From Neocallimastix lanati (nom. inval.) (lineage: Eukaryota; Neocallimastigomycota; Neocallimastigomycetes; Neocallimastigales; Neocallimastigaceae), in NCBI GenBank assembly GCA_016946835.1, contig JACVTC010000143.1:258501-322500 (forward strand): a stretch of DNA of 64,000 nt. Reading direction: 5' to 3'. Under the pieces are notes generated by a model, which worked only from the letters and a program-made list of their open reading frames with translations, had not been told where the DNA came from and did no database searches. The translations under genes were made by a program, and so were the position numbers. Shown in pieces: positions 15,895 to 28,158 of the stretch. Every line of letters starts with the position of its first letter. Position 1 is the first letter of the stretch.

Positions 15895-18319
15895 GGGTGT
15901 GGGGCATTTCGCCAAATTGCATTTCGTCAGGTTGCGTTTCGCCAATTTTTTTGAAAGCATGTGGCGTATTAAAAAATGTGGCATTTCGCCAAATTGAGAA
16001 TTATTAAATAAATAAGTAAATAAATAAATTGAAATAAGCAAAACTAATAGAGGAAAAGAACAAATTATTTTAAACAGAAAATATAAGTTTAATCTTTCAT
16101 CCAAAAGGAAAGACAATTCAAAAAAATATTAATGTACAGAATATAAAACATTAAATCAATGTCCATCTTTCATTATTTTAAATAAATGAGAATCAAATCT
16201 TAGAATATGATGACTCACATAATCATCTTGAAAATAAATTTGGAGCAGCTAAATCAATTGTAAAAAATAAAATTAAAGATGAAATTTCAAAAAGTTCAAT
16301 TCCTTTTAATGTAAATATAAAACGTACATATGATGAAATTTCTCAAGGTATGGGTCTTATATGTCCAGGATATAATTCAATTAAATCCCAAGTAACAAGA
16401 AGTAGAAGAAAACAACTACCTCCTGATATAACAACATTTGATGAAATTCCCAATGAATCAAAATATTATAAAACAAAAAGGGATGAAAATTTTATGATAT
16501 TCAAAAATAATGATTTAATTGTTTTTCAATCTCCATTCCAAGCAGAATTATTTTCTAAAAATAAACATATTTTTGCGGATGGCACATTTTATATTGCACC
16601 TATATTTAGTTATCAAGTATTCATAACTAGAACCTATGTTACAGAATTAAATTGTTTTTACACTACTTCCTTTTCTATATTAAAAAATAAAAAGCAAACA
16701 ACTTATGAAATATTATTTGAAGAAATAAAAAAAAATTCTAGTAAATATAATAGTATTGAAATTACACCAAAAATATTTCATTGTGATTTTGAAAAAGCTG
16801 TATCTAATGCTGCACAAAAAGTTTTTATTAATGCAAATATTAAATACTGTATATGGCATTTTAAAAGAGCATTAGAAATTAAAAAAAAAGAATTATGTGG
16901 TGATAAAGTAGAAAAAATAAAAGATTTATATATTTATTATAATAATATCTCGAACTTTCCTTTCATTAATCCTGAATATATATATGATATATATAGTAAA
17001 ATAAAAAGTGAGTGCCAAGAGCATAATTATGTTCAATTTTTAGAATTTTTAGAATATTTTAAAAAAACTTATTTAATTAACTTTGAAACTGAAAATTGGA
17101 ACTATTATGATAATATTGAGCAAATTACAAATAATGTTTCAGAAACTTTTAATAAATACTTAAAAAAATTATTTGCAAAAAAACTAACTTTTTTTCAATT
17201 ACTATCAGAATTGCAAAAAGAAGAATCGAAATATTACATTGATTACGAAAGGAGAACTGCTGGAATTATAAGAAATAAAAAACAAAAAAATTAATAAGAA
17301 CTGAGGAAATTAAAGCTTTGGTTAAATATTACAAAAATATGGAAATTCTATTAAAAAAAAAGGAAAGTGTTAGAAATGATTTCATTTACTTATGGTTGAA
17401 ATGGTTAAATGATTTAAATATAAAAATTATTGATTAAATAATAAATTATTAAGAAATGACAGAAAATTGACCAAATGAATTCTGTCATATATAATAATAA
17501 TTTTTTAATAGTAAAAATTATTTTAAAAAGAGAAAAAATGAATAAATACAATAATTATTAAAGTATTTTTAATCTTTATTAAATTAGGTTAGCTTAAGAA
17601 CATTAAAATATATTTTTATGATAAAATATTATTATTTTAATAATATATTTTTATAATTAAAGTATTGTTATAATATTATTTTTTTTACAAAATATTAAAA
17701 CATATCTTTATAATTAAATATATTTTTATAATTAAATATTTTAAATAATTATTTTATTACTATTTTACAAAATATTAAAATATATCTTTATAATTAAATA
17801 TTATAAATTATTATTTTATTACTATTTTACGAAATATTAAAATATATAATAATAATTTTTTAATAGTAAAAATTATTTTAAAAAGAGAATAAATGAATAA
17901 ATACAATAATTATTAAAGTATTTTTAATCTTTATTAGATTAGGTTAGCTTAAGAACATTAAAATATATTTTTATGATAAAATTTTATTATTTTAAAAATA
18001 TATTTTTATAATTAAAGTATTGTTATAATATTATTTTTTTACAAAATATTAAAATATATCTTTATAATTAAATTTATTTTTATAATTAAATATTATTAAT
18101 AATTATTTTATTTTAAAAAATATCTATTATTAATTATAAAATATAATAAAAACAAGTTTAAAAAAATTATTTTGAATTTTTATTTATTTATTCATTCATT
18201 TACTTATATCAATAAGCCATTTGTCGAAATGCAACTTGGGGAAATGCAATATTTTAATAATACGCCACTTGGCGAAATGCAATCTGGGGAAATGCAATCT
18301 GGGGAAATGCAACTCTCCC
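15895..18319. mobile_element. Mutator-like element 2 (MULE), 2.4 kb, perfect 9-bp TSD
   Basis: The left end starts GGGTGTGGGGCATTTCGCC; the right end read inwards starts GGGAGAGTTGCATTTCCCC. Each end is about 100 bases and contains several TTGCATTTCGCCA-type motifs plus a GTGGCGTATTA block, arranged as inverted repeats. GCCCGACGT flanks both sides. The single gene is a transposase relic on the plus strand, starting about 90 bases inside the left repeat. The 3' part of the element contains a direct duplication of about 350 bases (near 17490-17700 and 17840-18060). Only 57 bases separate it from MULE 1. Confidence 0.93.
16082..17437 (+). pseudogene. MULE transposase with FLYWCH finger, decayed
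   Basis: Longest open part 16350-17294 (314 aa): FADGTFYIAPIFSYQVFITR (first catalytic Asp), HCDFEKAVSNAAQKVF (second Asp), CIWHFKRALE, and the late ENWNYYDNIEQITNNVSE block. Upstream, in another frame, a FLYWCH-type zinc finger can be read from 16082: KRKDNSKKY, a stop where Trp is expected, then CTEYKTLNQCPSF. After a shift, the closing DSHNHLE supplies the His pair at about 16215. After 17294 the frame shifts at an A run and continues to 17437 with YLWLKWLNDLN. Two stops and at least two frameshifts make it a pseudogene. It is closely related to the transposase in MULE 1 but points the opposite way. Confidence 0.88.
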
Positions 18320-18328
18320 GCCCGACGT
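18320..18328. repeat. 9-bp target-site duplication, right copy
   Basis: GCCCGACGT, identical to 15886-15894, directly after the right terminal repeat of MULE 2. Confidence 0.93.
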
Positions 18329-18479
18329 ACTTACTTGAAATCCTAACCACTATATTCCGTAAAAACCTCTTGTGAGGAAAACTTGGAAAATGATCATAGG
18401 GTGAGAGGGATCAAACCAGGAGACTTATGTATACTAGCCCATGGACTAACAACCAGGAAAGAATCTAGTTCGACAAATA

Positions 18480-18545
18480 TTTTATTCGAAATTCACAGAA
18501 AAGAAAGCATTTAGAAAACCAATGTTCTAATTTATCAAAATAAAA
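18480..18545 (-). pseudogene. tiny LINE coding fragment
   Basis: Bases around 18490-18535 closely match those around 26688-26735, which code for the C-terminal zinc-knuckle region of the LINE at 25725-27124 (TTCACAGAAAAGAAAGCATT against TTCACGGAAAAGATAGCATT). Only this short piece is recognisable; the next 500 bases hold nothing I can assign. Confidence 0.6.
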
Positions 18546-19923
18546 GTAGAAAATTTTAGGGTTTTAACATTACTAGGTCAATATATCGAATTATATATTA
18601 ATAATTCAACAATAATTAATTTAGAATAAAATATTTTATAATAAATAAGATAATATTTAAAAAACACTTTATATTTAAAATATATTATATTTAATAATTT
18701 TCTTTTGAAGGGTTTATAATAATACTTATTTAATAATAATAACTTTTATTAATATATCAAATTATTAATATATAATTATTGTGAAATATACATATATACA
18801 ATAAACTTACAAAGACATTGTAAGTTATATTTAGTAATATATTTAATAAAGATTAGAATAAATTTTATAATAAATATTAATAATAATAAAATATTTAATA
18901 AGATAAAAATAAGTAAAAATAAATATTGAATATAATATTTATAAGACTTAATTAAAATAATTATTTAATTAAATATTCATAAATTAATGTTTTTAAATAA
19001 TTTATCATTGAATATCCATGTGATTATAATATAATTCTTATCAATAAATAATAATTTGTAGACCTTAAGTTATTTTTTATTTATAAAAATTAAAATGTAA
19101 TTATTCGTTATTAATAAACATTAATATATAATAAAAAGTATTATTTGAAATTTATATAACCAAAATTGAAATTGAAATTGAAATTTTGTAATAATTTTAA
19201 CACAATTGAGGATTAATAAATTGTAAGAAGCTTTAACGTTTTTTTGAAATTAGAACTTTCAAAATTGAATAACATTATTTATGGAACTTTTTTTTTAAAT
19301 GATAAATTTTTATTTTTTTTTTTTAAATTCTTACAATAGTAGTAATAATAATAAATTGAATGGATAAAATAATAAAAATTATAATAATATTAATAACTAT
19401 TTTATCTTGGTATAAAAGAAGAGTATAAACAATTAATGTTAACCAGAATAAAATTTTAAAAATATTTTTAATTATAAATATAGTTAGTATTATATATATT
19501 ACACACATACAAACTGAATATATTGTTAATAAAACTCTAAAAAAAATTATATATATATGTTAAATTTTATATAAACCTTTTTTTTTTTTTTATATTTTAT
19601 TTAATTTTATTTTATTTTTAATATATTATTTTATTTTTATTTTTATTTACTATATAATTATTTATATAATAAATACAATGCTTAAATTAATTATGAAAAT
19701 AGATAGATAGATTTAAATAAATTACGTTTTTTATGATTTTTTTTTTTTTAAAAGTATTTGCTTATTTACAAAATGTCTATTATTAAATATATAAATATTT
19801 CAAAATTAATTGTATTTTTATATTACGTATATAAATATATAAAAAGGTATATGTAAGATATAAGTTTTAAATTAATAGGTTTAATGAATTTAGTTTTTAA
19901 TGATTAATATAAATTAATTAAAC

Positions 19924-21864
19924 TTAATCAACTTCTTCAACAGTTGGTCCATTATTAGAGCCAGTGTTATTAGAAGCAGCTCCTGGGAATCCTCCTGGTG
20001 CTGCACCAGCAGCAGCTCCTCCTGCTTGTTGATACATCTTAGTCATAATTGGATTAGCAACACCTTCTAATTCTTTTCTCTTACTTTCATATTCTTCTTT
20101 ATTAGCTTCTTGATTATGATCTAACCATTCAATTGTTTCATCAATAGCCTTATTTAATTTTTCTTTATCTCCTCCATCAATATGGGTGGCAATCTTTTCA
20201 TCTTGAAGAGTATTACGAAGTTGATAAGCGTAGGATTCAAGACCATTCTTCGAGGCTACTCTTTCTGCAACCTTAGCATCTTCTTCCTTATACTTTTCGG
20301 CATCATTAACCATACGTTCGATTTCTTCCTTACTTAATCTACCCTTATCATTAGTAATAGTAATTTTATTACTTTTACCGGTTGTCTTATCAAGCGCTGA
20401 AACATTCAAAATACCATTAGCATCAATATCAAATGTAACTTCAATTTGAGGAACTCCACGAGGAGCTGGTGGAATACCATTCAAATCAAATCTTCCTAAT
20501 AAATTATTATCTTTAGTTAAGGAACGTTCTCCTTCATAAATTTGAATTGAAACACTTGTTTGATTATCAGAATAAGTAGAGAAAATATCAGACTTCTTAG
20601 TTGGAATAGTAGTATTACGTTTAATTAAAGTAGTCATTACTCCTCCTGCGGTTTCAATACCTAAAGAAAGTGGAGAAACATCTAATAAAAGCAAATCTTG
20701 GGTCTTTTCAGAAGTTTCACCTGAAAGGATAGCTGCTTGAACTGCAGCACCATAAGCAACAGCTTCATCTGGATTAATAGACTTACTTGGTTCCTTACCA
20801 TTGAAATATTGTGAAACTAAACTTTGAATCTTTGGAATACGAGTGGAACCACCAACTAAAACAATTTCATGAATACTAGATTTATCTAGCTTAGCATCAT
20901 TAAGTACCTTTTCAACAGGTTCAATTACATTTCTAAATAAGTCACTATTAAGTTCTTCGAAACGAGCACGAGTAATAGAAGTATAGAAATCAATACCTTC
21001 ATATAATGAATCAATTTCGATAGAAGTTTGAGTAGAAGAAGAAAGAGTACGTTTAGCACGTTCACAAGCAGTTCTTAAACGACGTAAAGATCTTGGATTA
21101 GTAGAAAGATCTTTCTTATATTTTCTCTTAAATTCTTGAACAAAATGACTAACTAATCTATTATCGAAATCTTCTCCACCTAAGTGAGTATCACCAGCGG
21201 TAGCCTTAACTTCGAAAATACCATCTTCAATAGTTAAGAGGGAAACATCAAATGTACCACCACCAAGATCAAAAATTAAAACATTCTTTTCACCTTCACT
21301 TTTCTTATCAAGACCGTAGGCAATTGCAGCAGCTGTTGGTTCATTAATGATACGGAGAACATTAAGACCAGCAATTAAACCGGCATCCTTAGTAGCTTGA
21401 CGTTGTGAATCATTGAAATAAGCTGGAACAGTGATGACAGCATTTGAAACTTTTCCACCTAAATAAGCTTCAGCTGTATCCTTCATTTTTGTAAGAACCA
21501 TACTTGAAATTTCTTCAGCTGTAAAATCTTTAGTTTCACCTTTAAATTGAACTTGAATATATGGCTTTCCTGACTTTTCGATAACCTTAAATGGCCAATG
21601 TTTCATATCTGATTGAACTTCAGCATCATTAAAACGACGACCAATAAGACGTTTAGCATCGAAAACAGTATTTGTTGGATTCATAGCAGCTTGATTCTTA
21701 GCGGCATCACCAATTAAACGTTCAGAATCGGTGAAAGCAACGAAAGAAGGAGTAGTTCGATTACCTTGATCATTTGGAATAATTTCCACACGATCATTTT
21801 GCCATACACCTACACAGGAGTAAGTAGTACCTAAATCAATACCAATTGATGAGATCTTTGCCAT
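19924..21864 (-). CDS. hsp70: cytosolic Hsp70 (Ssa type), copy A
   Basis: ATP-dependent cytosolic chaperone, 646 aa, intronless. The nucleotide-binding domain (about 1-385) has the phosphate-1 motif [14 protein letters not shown], the [13 protein letters not shown] phosphate-2 block (near 200) and the adenosine motif [14 protein letters not shown] (near 335). The linker [13 protein letters not shown] is near 395. The substrate-binding domain and lid follow, then a Gly/Ala/Asn-rich tail ending in EEVD, the docking signal for TPR co-chaperones. No signal peptide or organelle leader is present, so it acts in cytosol or nucleus. The [20 protein letters not shown] stretch is typical of fungal Ssa proteins. 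The ATG at 21864 gives [12 protein letters not shown], the normal start. A heat-shock element lies about 520 bases upstream. The protein is identical to copy B. Confidence 0.98.
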   Translation of the reverse strand: MAKISSIGIDLGTTYSCVGVWQNDRVEIIPNDQGNRTTPSFVAFTDSERLIGDAAKNQAAMNPTNTVFDAKRLIGRRFNDAEVQSDMKHWPFKVIEKSGKPYIQVQFKGETKDFTAEEISSMVLTKMKDTAEAYLGGKVSNAVITVPAYFNDSQRQATKDAGLIAGLNVLRIINEPTAAAIAYGLDKKSEGEKNVLIFDLGGGTFDVSLLTIEDGIFEVKATAGDTHLGGEDFDNRLVSHFVQEFKRKYKKDLSTNPRSLRRLRTACERAKRTLSSSTQTSIEIDSLYEGIDFYTSITRARFEELNSDLFRNVIEPVEKVLNDAKLDKSSIHEIVLVGGSTRIPKIQSLVSQYFNGKEPSKSINPDEAVAYGAAVQAAILSGETSEKTQDLLLLDVSPLSLGIETAGGVMTTLIKRNTTIPTKKSDIFSTYSDNQTSVSIQIYEGERSLTKDNNLLGRFDLNGIPPAPRGVPQIEVTFDIDANGILNVSALDKTTGKSNKITITNDKGRLSKEEIERMVNDAEKYKEEDAKVAERVASKNGLESYAYQLRNTLQDEKIATHIDGGDKEKLNKAIDETIEWLDHNQEANKEEYESKRKELEGVANPIMTKMYQQAGGAAAGAAPGGFPGAASNNTGSNNGPTVEEVD

Positions 21865-22382
21865 TTATATATATATGTATTACTTTTTTTTTTATATTTT
21901 TAATATATTATATTTAATTTATAATTTATTTATTTGCTTTTTATTTATTTAATTTTTTTTTAATCGCTTTTTTTTTTTTTTTTGTTTGTGATTAATTAAA
22001 AGTTTGTTTATAATTTTTTAATAAATATTTAAACGCTTTTTTCTTTTTAATTAAGTTTCTACTATTTTTAATTAATAGTAAAGGTATATTTTTAATTAAT
22101 AAATAATTAGTTTAATAAAAAATAATAAATTCAAAATTGATGATAATAAAAAAAAGAAGTCAATTATTTATATTTATATTTAAAAATTTTTTAAAAATTT
22201 ATTAATATATTATAATAGAAAAAAAATATTAAATAAAAAAAAATAATAATATATAATTAATTGATTTAATTAATAAAATATCTCTATTAATTTCTATTAT
22301 TTATATTATTTAATAGATAATATATTATTAATTAAAGTTTGTCCTGAAATTTTTTTTTTTTTTTTTTACTATTAATTTCTTT

Positions 22383-22395
22383 TTCTTGAAATTTC
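22383..22395. promoter_or_regulatory. heat-shock element (copy A)
   Basis: TTCTTGAAATTTC: three perfect alternating units of the heat-shock factor site (TTCnnGAAnnTTC). It is 518 bases upstream of the Hsp70 start codon and is conserved at the matching place in copy B while neighbouring bases differ. Binding is inferred from sequence only. Confidence 0.65.
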
Positions 22396-22799
22396 TTTAA
22401 AAAAATTTTTTTTTTTTTTTTGTATTTTCCATTTTATTAATAATTTATAATAATAAAAAGTTTTAATGTATATTAATATATATTAATATATTGATATATT
22501 AAATAAACATAGAAATTATATAGAAATAATTTGGAACTAAAAATTTATAATTAAATTATCCAACACTTTCTAAACTGATTATTTAAAGTGTATATCATCG
22601 TTAATAAGTGTGAAATGAGTCTAAGACATAATTAATCATAAAAGTGCTAATATGGAAATAAAAAGAAAATGTAAATATAATAAATAATTATATTAACATC
22701 TCGTAGAAAATTTTTTATATTTCTGAATTATTTTATTAGACTAATATTTTATATAACAATTAAAATTTAAAGCATAAAAATTTATTTATTTAATTATTA

Positions 22800-23095
22800 A
22801 TTATTAATTATTATTAATTATTATTTATTATTCAATTATTTATTATTTATTATTTATTATTTATTATTTATTATTTATTATTTATTATTTATTATTTATT
22901 AGTTATTATTTATTATTTATTATTTATTATTTATTATTTATTATTTATTATTTATTATTTATTATTTATTATTTATTATTATTATTATTATTTATTATTT
23001 ATTATTTATTATTTATTATTTATTATTTATTATTTATTATTTATTATTTATTATTTATTATTTATTATTTATTATTTATTATTTATTATTTAATA
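22800..23095. repeat. (TTATTTA)n satellite, unit A
   Basis: Period-7 array with a few phase slips, upstream of Hsp70 copy A. The matching array in unit B (31040-31250) is shorter. Confidence 0.9.
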
Positions 23096-23678
23096 ATATT
23101 TAGTATTAATTATTAATATACATATATTATTTATAAAAATTGATCAAATACTACTCTAAGAAGATAATATAGTGTAATTTTTTATTTTATAATTTGTTTT
23201 TCCATTTCTATATTATAATAATATTTCGAAATATTTTAAATTATATATATTAGTATAATTATACTAATATATATAATATAGTGAATTAAATAAAATTAAA
23301 TCTCTTTTTAGTATTATAGTCATATTATCATATATACAAAATTTGATTTTTTTATTTAATAGCTAAATAAAAAATATTTCATGTACCTAATGAGTTCTTA
23401 AAATGGTGTTTATATTAAAATAAAGAATTAATTGAATTAGTAATAAAATATATTTATATATATTTATACATATTTTTTATTTTATTTTACTTTATTTTTT
23501 TTTTTATTTTTTATTTTTTTCCATATTGATGAGATTTCTATTGCCATGTTTTTTTATATCAAAATCATTTGAGATACCATAAATATATAGATAAAAAAAA
23601 GGTATATTTAATATAATTCCTATAGTATAAGGAAGTTTTCCACAAGACTCTTCTTTGTCATATTTGTTCAATGTTTGA

Positions 23679-23691
<13 letters not shown>

Positions 23692-23713
<22 letters not shown>

Positions 23714-25418
23714 TACTAAGAAGAGAATACATTTCTATTACTTTATTTATTAATTAATAAAAAATATTAATATACTGAATATACTATTGTGATTCTGATG
23801 CCATGAGAAAATTTCAGAGAATATATATCGGACATGTAATGAGTATTTATTAGTGGGAATATAGACATTACCAACAGAACACAGATAATTCCTATACTTA
23901 TCTTGTTTCTTTAACAACATATAGTCTCTGGAATCACTCTAAGTATAGGAATTATCTTCAAGTACTGCTTGACATGAAACATGATACCCAAGATATAAAC
24001 CTCTGCAACCTGGCGTATATGGATCCATTCTTTTCTGGAAATATTTGTAGTTGGGAAGTGTTTCTTTACATGGATTTCTAGCATCATTGGTACCATTACC
24101 TGTTTCCTGAGAACATAGAAATAATGATTTAAATATTGTGTTGAAGTACTCAATACTATCTCTTTTCACAAAATTCCATCCGTTGGTATTTCAACTAAGA
24201 CAAAAAGAAAACTTTCCTGTGTTAGAATGTGAAAATGGATTTTGAGAATTAAGATTAGGAATACAGGGAGCAATTAGTTCATGATTGCCATTATTGACAT
24301 TTACTAAATTTGTTGAACTGAGGTTTACTGTGTTAATATCATTGGATGTGTTATTAGATATTAAATTTAGTTTTAAATGCCGAAAAGAAACCTTATGATT
24401 CCATTTGGAACATCTACAATATGAAATTTTAACTCCTGATAGTGCTTTTTTAAATACTTTTTTAAATTTTTTGAGGTTGAAACTTGGAGTGTATACTTTT
24501 ATCCAGAAGAAGCTATCATTGAATTTAGTAATTCTCTTTTACTGACAAAATATTATCATTGAATATTTTGCATTTAGAATGAATAAATTCCTTCATTTTA
24601 GCATTAGTCCATGAGTGTATACCACGGATAAAAATCAACCTTGTGTTGTCAATAGATGTTCCATAGCAGCGAGAACCCCGGTGAAATATCTTTTCTATAA
24701 TGAACTAAAAAACTACAATTTAAAAAAATGTAACGATGAAAACTAAAATACTAAAAACTAAGAAATATAGAGAAAAAAATATATATATATATAATTATAT
24801 AGAAAAATATAAATAAAAAAAAATAATAAAAATGAAGATCCTATCTTCGTGGAGTAATTGATTAAGTTTAAATAAAATGAAAAACTTAAGAATTTGTAGT
24901 AATGAATAATATCTTTTTTCCTGTTATTTAAGTTATTTAAGTAATGAATAAGCTCTTTTTTTTTTTTTTTTTTTTTTCTGTTATGTATTTTCTGTTAACT
25001 TTTGAGTTTCTGAAATTCTATTCGATTGTAAAGCTTTGATTGATAAAATAATTTTCTCTAATGTAATCATAAATAAACTGAAATGAAAATGTGAATAATG
25101 TTAGTAGTGAAAGACTATAAAAAGATTCCTATCAGTTAAATAATGTCTTAAATACAAGCTTTGAAGTGAATCAATCTCCTACATTTCCATTTTACAATAG
25201 CTACATGAAAGTATAAATAATACTATAGAAAAATACATATACAAAATAATGCTAAAATAAAAAATACAATAGATTCATTACAATGATAATATGTAGAAAC
25301 TACATGATATTATTAATTATACAACTCCAATGTTACTACATATCCAGTTTAAAACAATATAAAACATCAAGTTCACTTTCTACAGTCTTCCAGTATTCCA
25401 GTTTTCTTTCTTCGTACT

Positions 25419-25420
<2 letters not shown>
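23692..25420 (-). mobile_element. internally deleted LINE relic in unit A
   Basis: Read on the minus strand from 25420: a 5' UTR closely matching that of the LINE at 33402-38421, then the start of the endonuclease domain with frame breaks (RDSIEYFNTIFKSLFLCSQE, PYTPGCRGLYL, then SVGNVYIPT near 23885). It passes straight to a 3' UTR ending in ATTCTCTTC and an oligo-A tail (T run 23692-23712). Reverse transcriptase and C-terminal parts are missing. The ATG matching the intact start in unit B (32839) is ATA here. Confidence 0.8.
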
Positions 25421-25421
<1 letters not shown>

Positions 25422-25452
<31 letters not shown>

Positions 25453-25640
25453 GCCGCAAATTATTTCGAACTTTAATCTTTATTTATTTATTCTTATATA
25501 AAATTCATGAATACTTTTAATTTTAATAAAAAATAAAAAAACACAGAATTAATAAATAAATAAAAAAATTATTTGTACAATTGAACATAATAATAAATGA
25601 AATAGTAACGTGAAATAAAAAGTAATAATCAAAAATAAGT
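25422..25640 (-). mobile_element. 5'-truncated LINE 3' UTR with oligo-A
   Basis: T run 25422-25449 followed by TATAGCCGCAAATT and about 180 bases matching the 3' UTR of the LINE at 25725-27124. It ends where AATTTGTAGACC begins. That flank is the same sequence that follows Hsp70 in both duplication units. Confidence 0.7.
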
Positions 25641-25721
25641 GTAATTTGTAGACCTTAAGTTATTTTTTATTTATAAAAATTAATTGTAATTATTCATTAT
25701 TAATAAACATTAATAAATAAT

Positions 25722-25724
<3 letters not shown>

Positions 25725-25772
<48 letters not shown>

Positions 25773-27124
25773 GCCGCAATTATTACGAACTTAATCTTTA
25801 TTTATTTATTCTTATATAAAATACATGAATACTTTTAAATTTAATAAAAAATAAAAAAAACACAGAATTAATAAAATAAATAAAAAAATTATCTGTCCAA
25901 TTGAACATAATAATAAAAGAAATAGTAACGTGAAATAAAAAGTATTAATCAAAAAATAAGTGTATAAATAAATTCAGAAAAAAGTTCATAGGCAACGAAC
26001 CTCACCTCCTTATGGATTAGGGTTTGAATTGACTATCTGAAAGAAATTATGGTCTTCTCCTTCAGAGGCATTGACCCTACTAGCCTGTCTTACTGCATTT
26101 TCAGCGTTGACGCTCCTGGTTAGTTTGCGCTTATACTTTTGGAATAGTAACCCTTGCCGAATACTAGCCCGAAGCATAATTTCTGTTAAGAGAGCCGCAG
26201 ATCGCACCAAGAACGGCGTTTTTGAATAATCACCAGAAATAATTTGGTTCTTAAACAAAATATTCCATTCCTTTTTGTAATTTAAATCTATTATATCTGC
26301 ATCCCTTCCACCAAGAAGAAAGTTATACAATCGGTACCACGTCACATATATATTTACACACTCATTATTCAGAAAATTACTTAAATTACCACGATTTTCA
26401 CCAATTGAACTATTCACTAAATAAGAAGTAACGATATTACAATTTTCACTATCACTAATATTAGTATTTCTATTTTCACTATCACTATATCCACTATTAT
26501 TAACAATATTATTTCTATTGTTAATATTATTAGTATTATACACTTCGTTACTACTATCAGAATCAGAACTTTGTTCTATATTATTCATATCTGTGATAAC
26601 AGTGTCTACATTACTATTAGATATTGGACAATATTTAGAAATAATATAAAATATTTCATAAAGAATTTCAAAAACCTTAAAATATTTCATTCGAAATTCA
26701 CGGAAAAGATAGCATTTAGAAAACCAATGTTCCAATCGAGGATTACTATTTATTCTATAACAACAAGGACACCTTTCAAGACAGTTTTCTTCAATCATTT
26801 TTGCGGCTTTGGCAACACGAGCATCAAATTTATATCCACATCTGGCACGAAGTACCCATCGGAAGCCAATGCTAAATTCAGGATATTTATAATTTAGCTT
26901 AAGATACTCTCTAGTTTGCTCAAACTTATTTTTTTTATAAGCCTTAGCTTTGATTGCTTTTCCTGCCATATCTCTATCCCAGTAAAAGTTTAAAATAGCT
27001 TTTTTTGATGGAAATTTACTTAATTTGTCAGCTAAAATTTTACTTTCTTTATCCCATGCATGATGTCTACAACGAGAAATATCTCTAAGTAAATCAGAGA
27101 TAATACATTTCGAGTTTTTCCATT
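25725..27124 (-). mobile_element. 5'-truncated LINE (C-terminal part), about 1.4 kb
   Basis: T run 25725-25769 (oligo-A tail on the minus strand), 3' UTR, then an open frame from about 27122 to 26010. It starts mid-protein at KWKNSKCIISDLL, the stretch after the reverse transcriptase core. Recognisable parts: FYWDRD, the RWVLRARCGYKFDARVAKAAK segment in shortened form, the Cys/His knuckle ENCLERCPCCYRIN with HWF and C, an Asn/Ser/Asp-rich variable linker, and ending ASEGEDHNFFQ. The 5' end is cut, as usual for LINE insertions. Directly repeated DNA of about 245-250 bases stands on both sides (25474-25724 and 27125-27367). Confidence 0.85.
26010..26969 (-). pseudogene. LINE ORF2 C-terminal fragment
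   Basis: 319-aa reading from the first Met, open upstream to the truncation point near 27122. It contains the conserved Cys/His cluster (CLERCPCC, then HW and C) that follows reverse transcriptase in this LINE family, and an Asn-rich linker of low complexity. No catalytic domain remains, so no activity is expected. Confidence 0.85.
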
Positions 27125-28158
27125 TTAATCTTTATCTTATATAAAATTCATGAATACTTTTAATTTTAATAAAAAATAAAAAAACACAGAATTAATAAAT
27201 AAATAAATAAATTATTTGTACAATTGAACATAATAATAAATGAAATAGTAACATGAAATAAAAAGTAATAATCAAAAATAAGTGTAATTTGTAGACCTTT
27301 AGTTATTTTTTATTTATAAAAATTAATTGTAATTATTCATTATTAATAAACATCAATAAATAATAAAAAGTATTATTTGAAATTTATATAACCAAAATTG
27401 AAATTGAAATTGAAATTTTGTAATAATTTCAACACAATGGAGGATTAATAAATTGTAAGAAGGTTTTAATGTTTTTTTGAAATTTGAACTTACCAAATTG
27501 AATAACATTATTTATGGAACTTTTTTTTTTTAAATGATAAATTTTTATTTTTTTTTTAAATTCTTACCATAATAGTAATAATAATAAATTGAATGGATAA
27601 AATAATAAAAATTATAATAATATTAATAACTATTTTATCTTGGTATAAAAGAAGAGTATAAACAATTAATATTAACAAGGATAAAATTTTAAAAATATTT
27701 TTAATTATAAATATAGTTAGTATTATATATATATTACACACATACAAACTGAATATATTGTTAATAAAACTCTAAAAAAAATTATATATATATGTTAAAT
27801 TTTATATAAACCTTTTTTTTTTTTTTATATTTTATTTAATTTTATTTTATTTTTAATATATTATTTTATTTTTATTTTTATTTACTATATAATTATTTAT
27901 ATAATAAATACAATGCTTAAATTAATTATGAAAATAGATAGATAGATTTAAATAAATTACGTTTTTTATGATTTTTTTTTTTTTAAAAGTATTTGCTTAT
28001 TTACAAAATGTCTATTATTAAATATATAAATATTTCAAAATTAATTGTATTTTTATATTACGTATATAAATATATAAAAAGGTATATGTAAGATATAAGT
28101 TTTAAATTAATAGGTTTAATGAATTTAGTTTTTAATGATTAATATAAATTAATTAAAC

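Larger units (their letters stand above)
19053..25232. repeat. tandem duplication unit A (Hsp70 plus LINE relic)
   Basis: Matches unit B (27286-33322) in the same order and orientation: 3' flank, Hsp70, 5' flank with heat-shock element, TTATTTA array, and internally deleted LINE. The left limit is set by the shared AATTTGTAGACCTT, the right limit by where B switches to an inverted segment. Flanks differ by scattered substitutions and indels, while the coding part and nearby 3' sequence look identical. Confidence 0.9.

Noticed and set aside
19924-21864. Mitochondrial, hydrogenosomal or bacterial DnaK origin of Hsp70
   Set aside because: No leader peptide, cytosolic EEVD end, and fungal Ssa-type sequence throughout.
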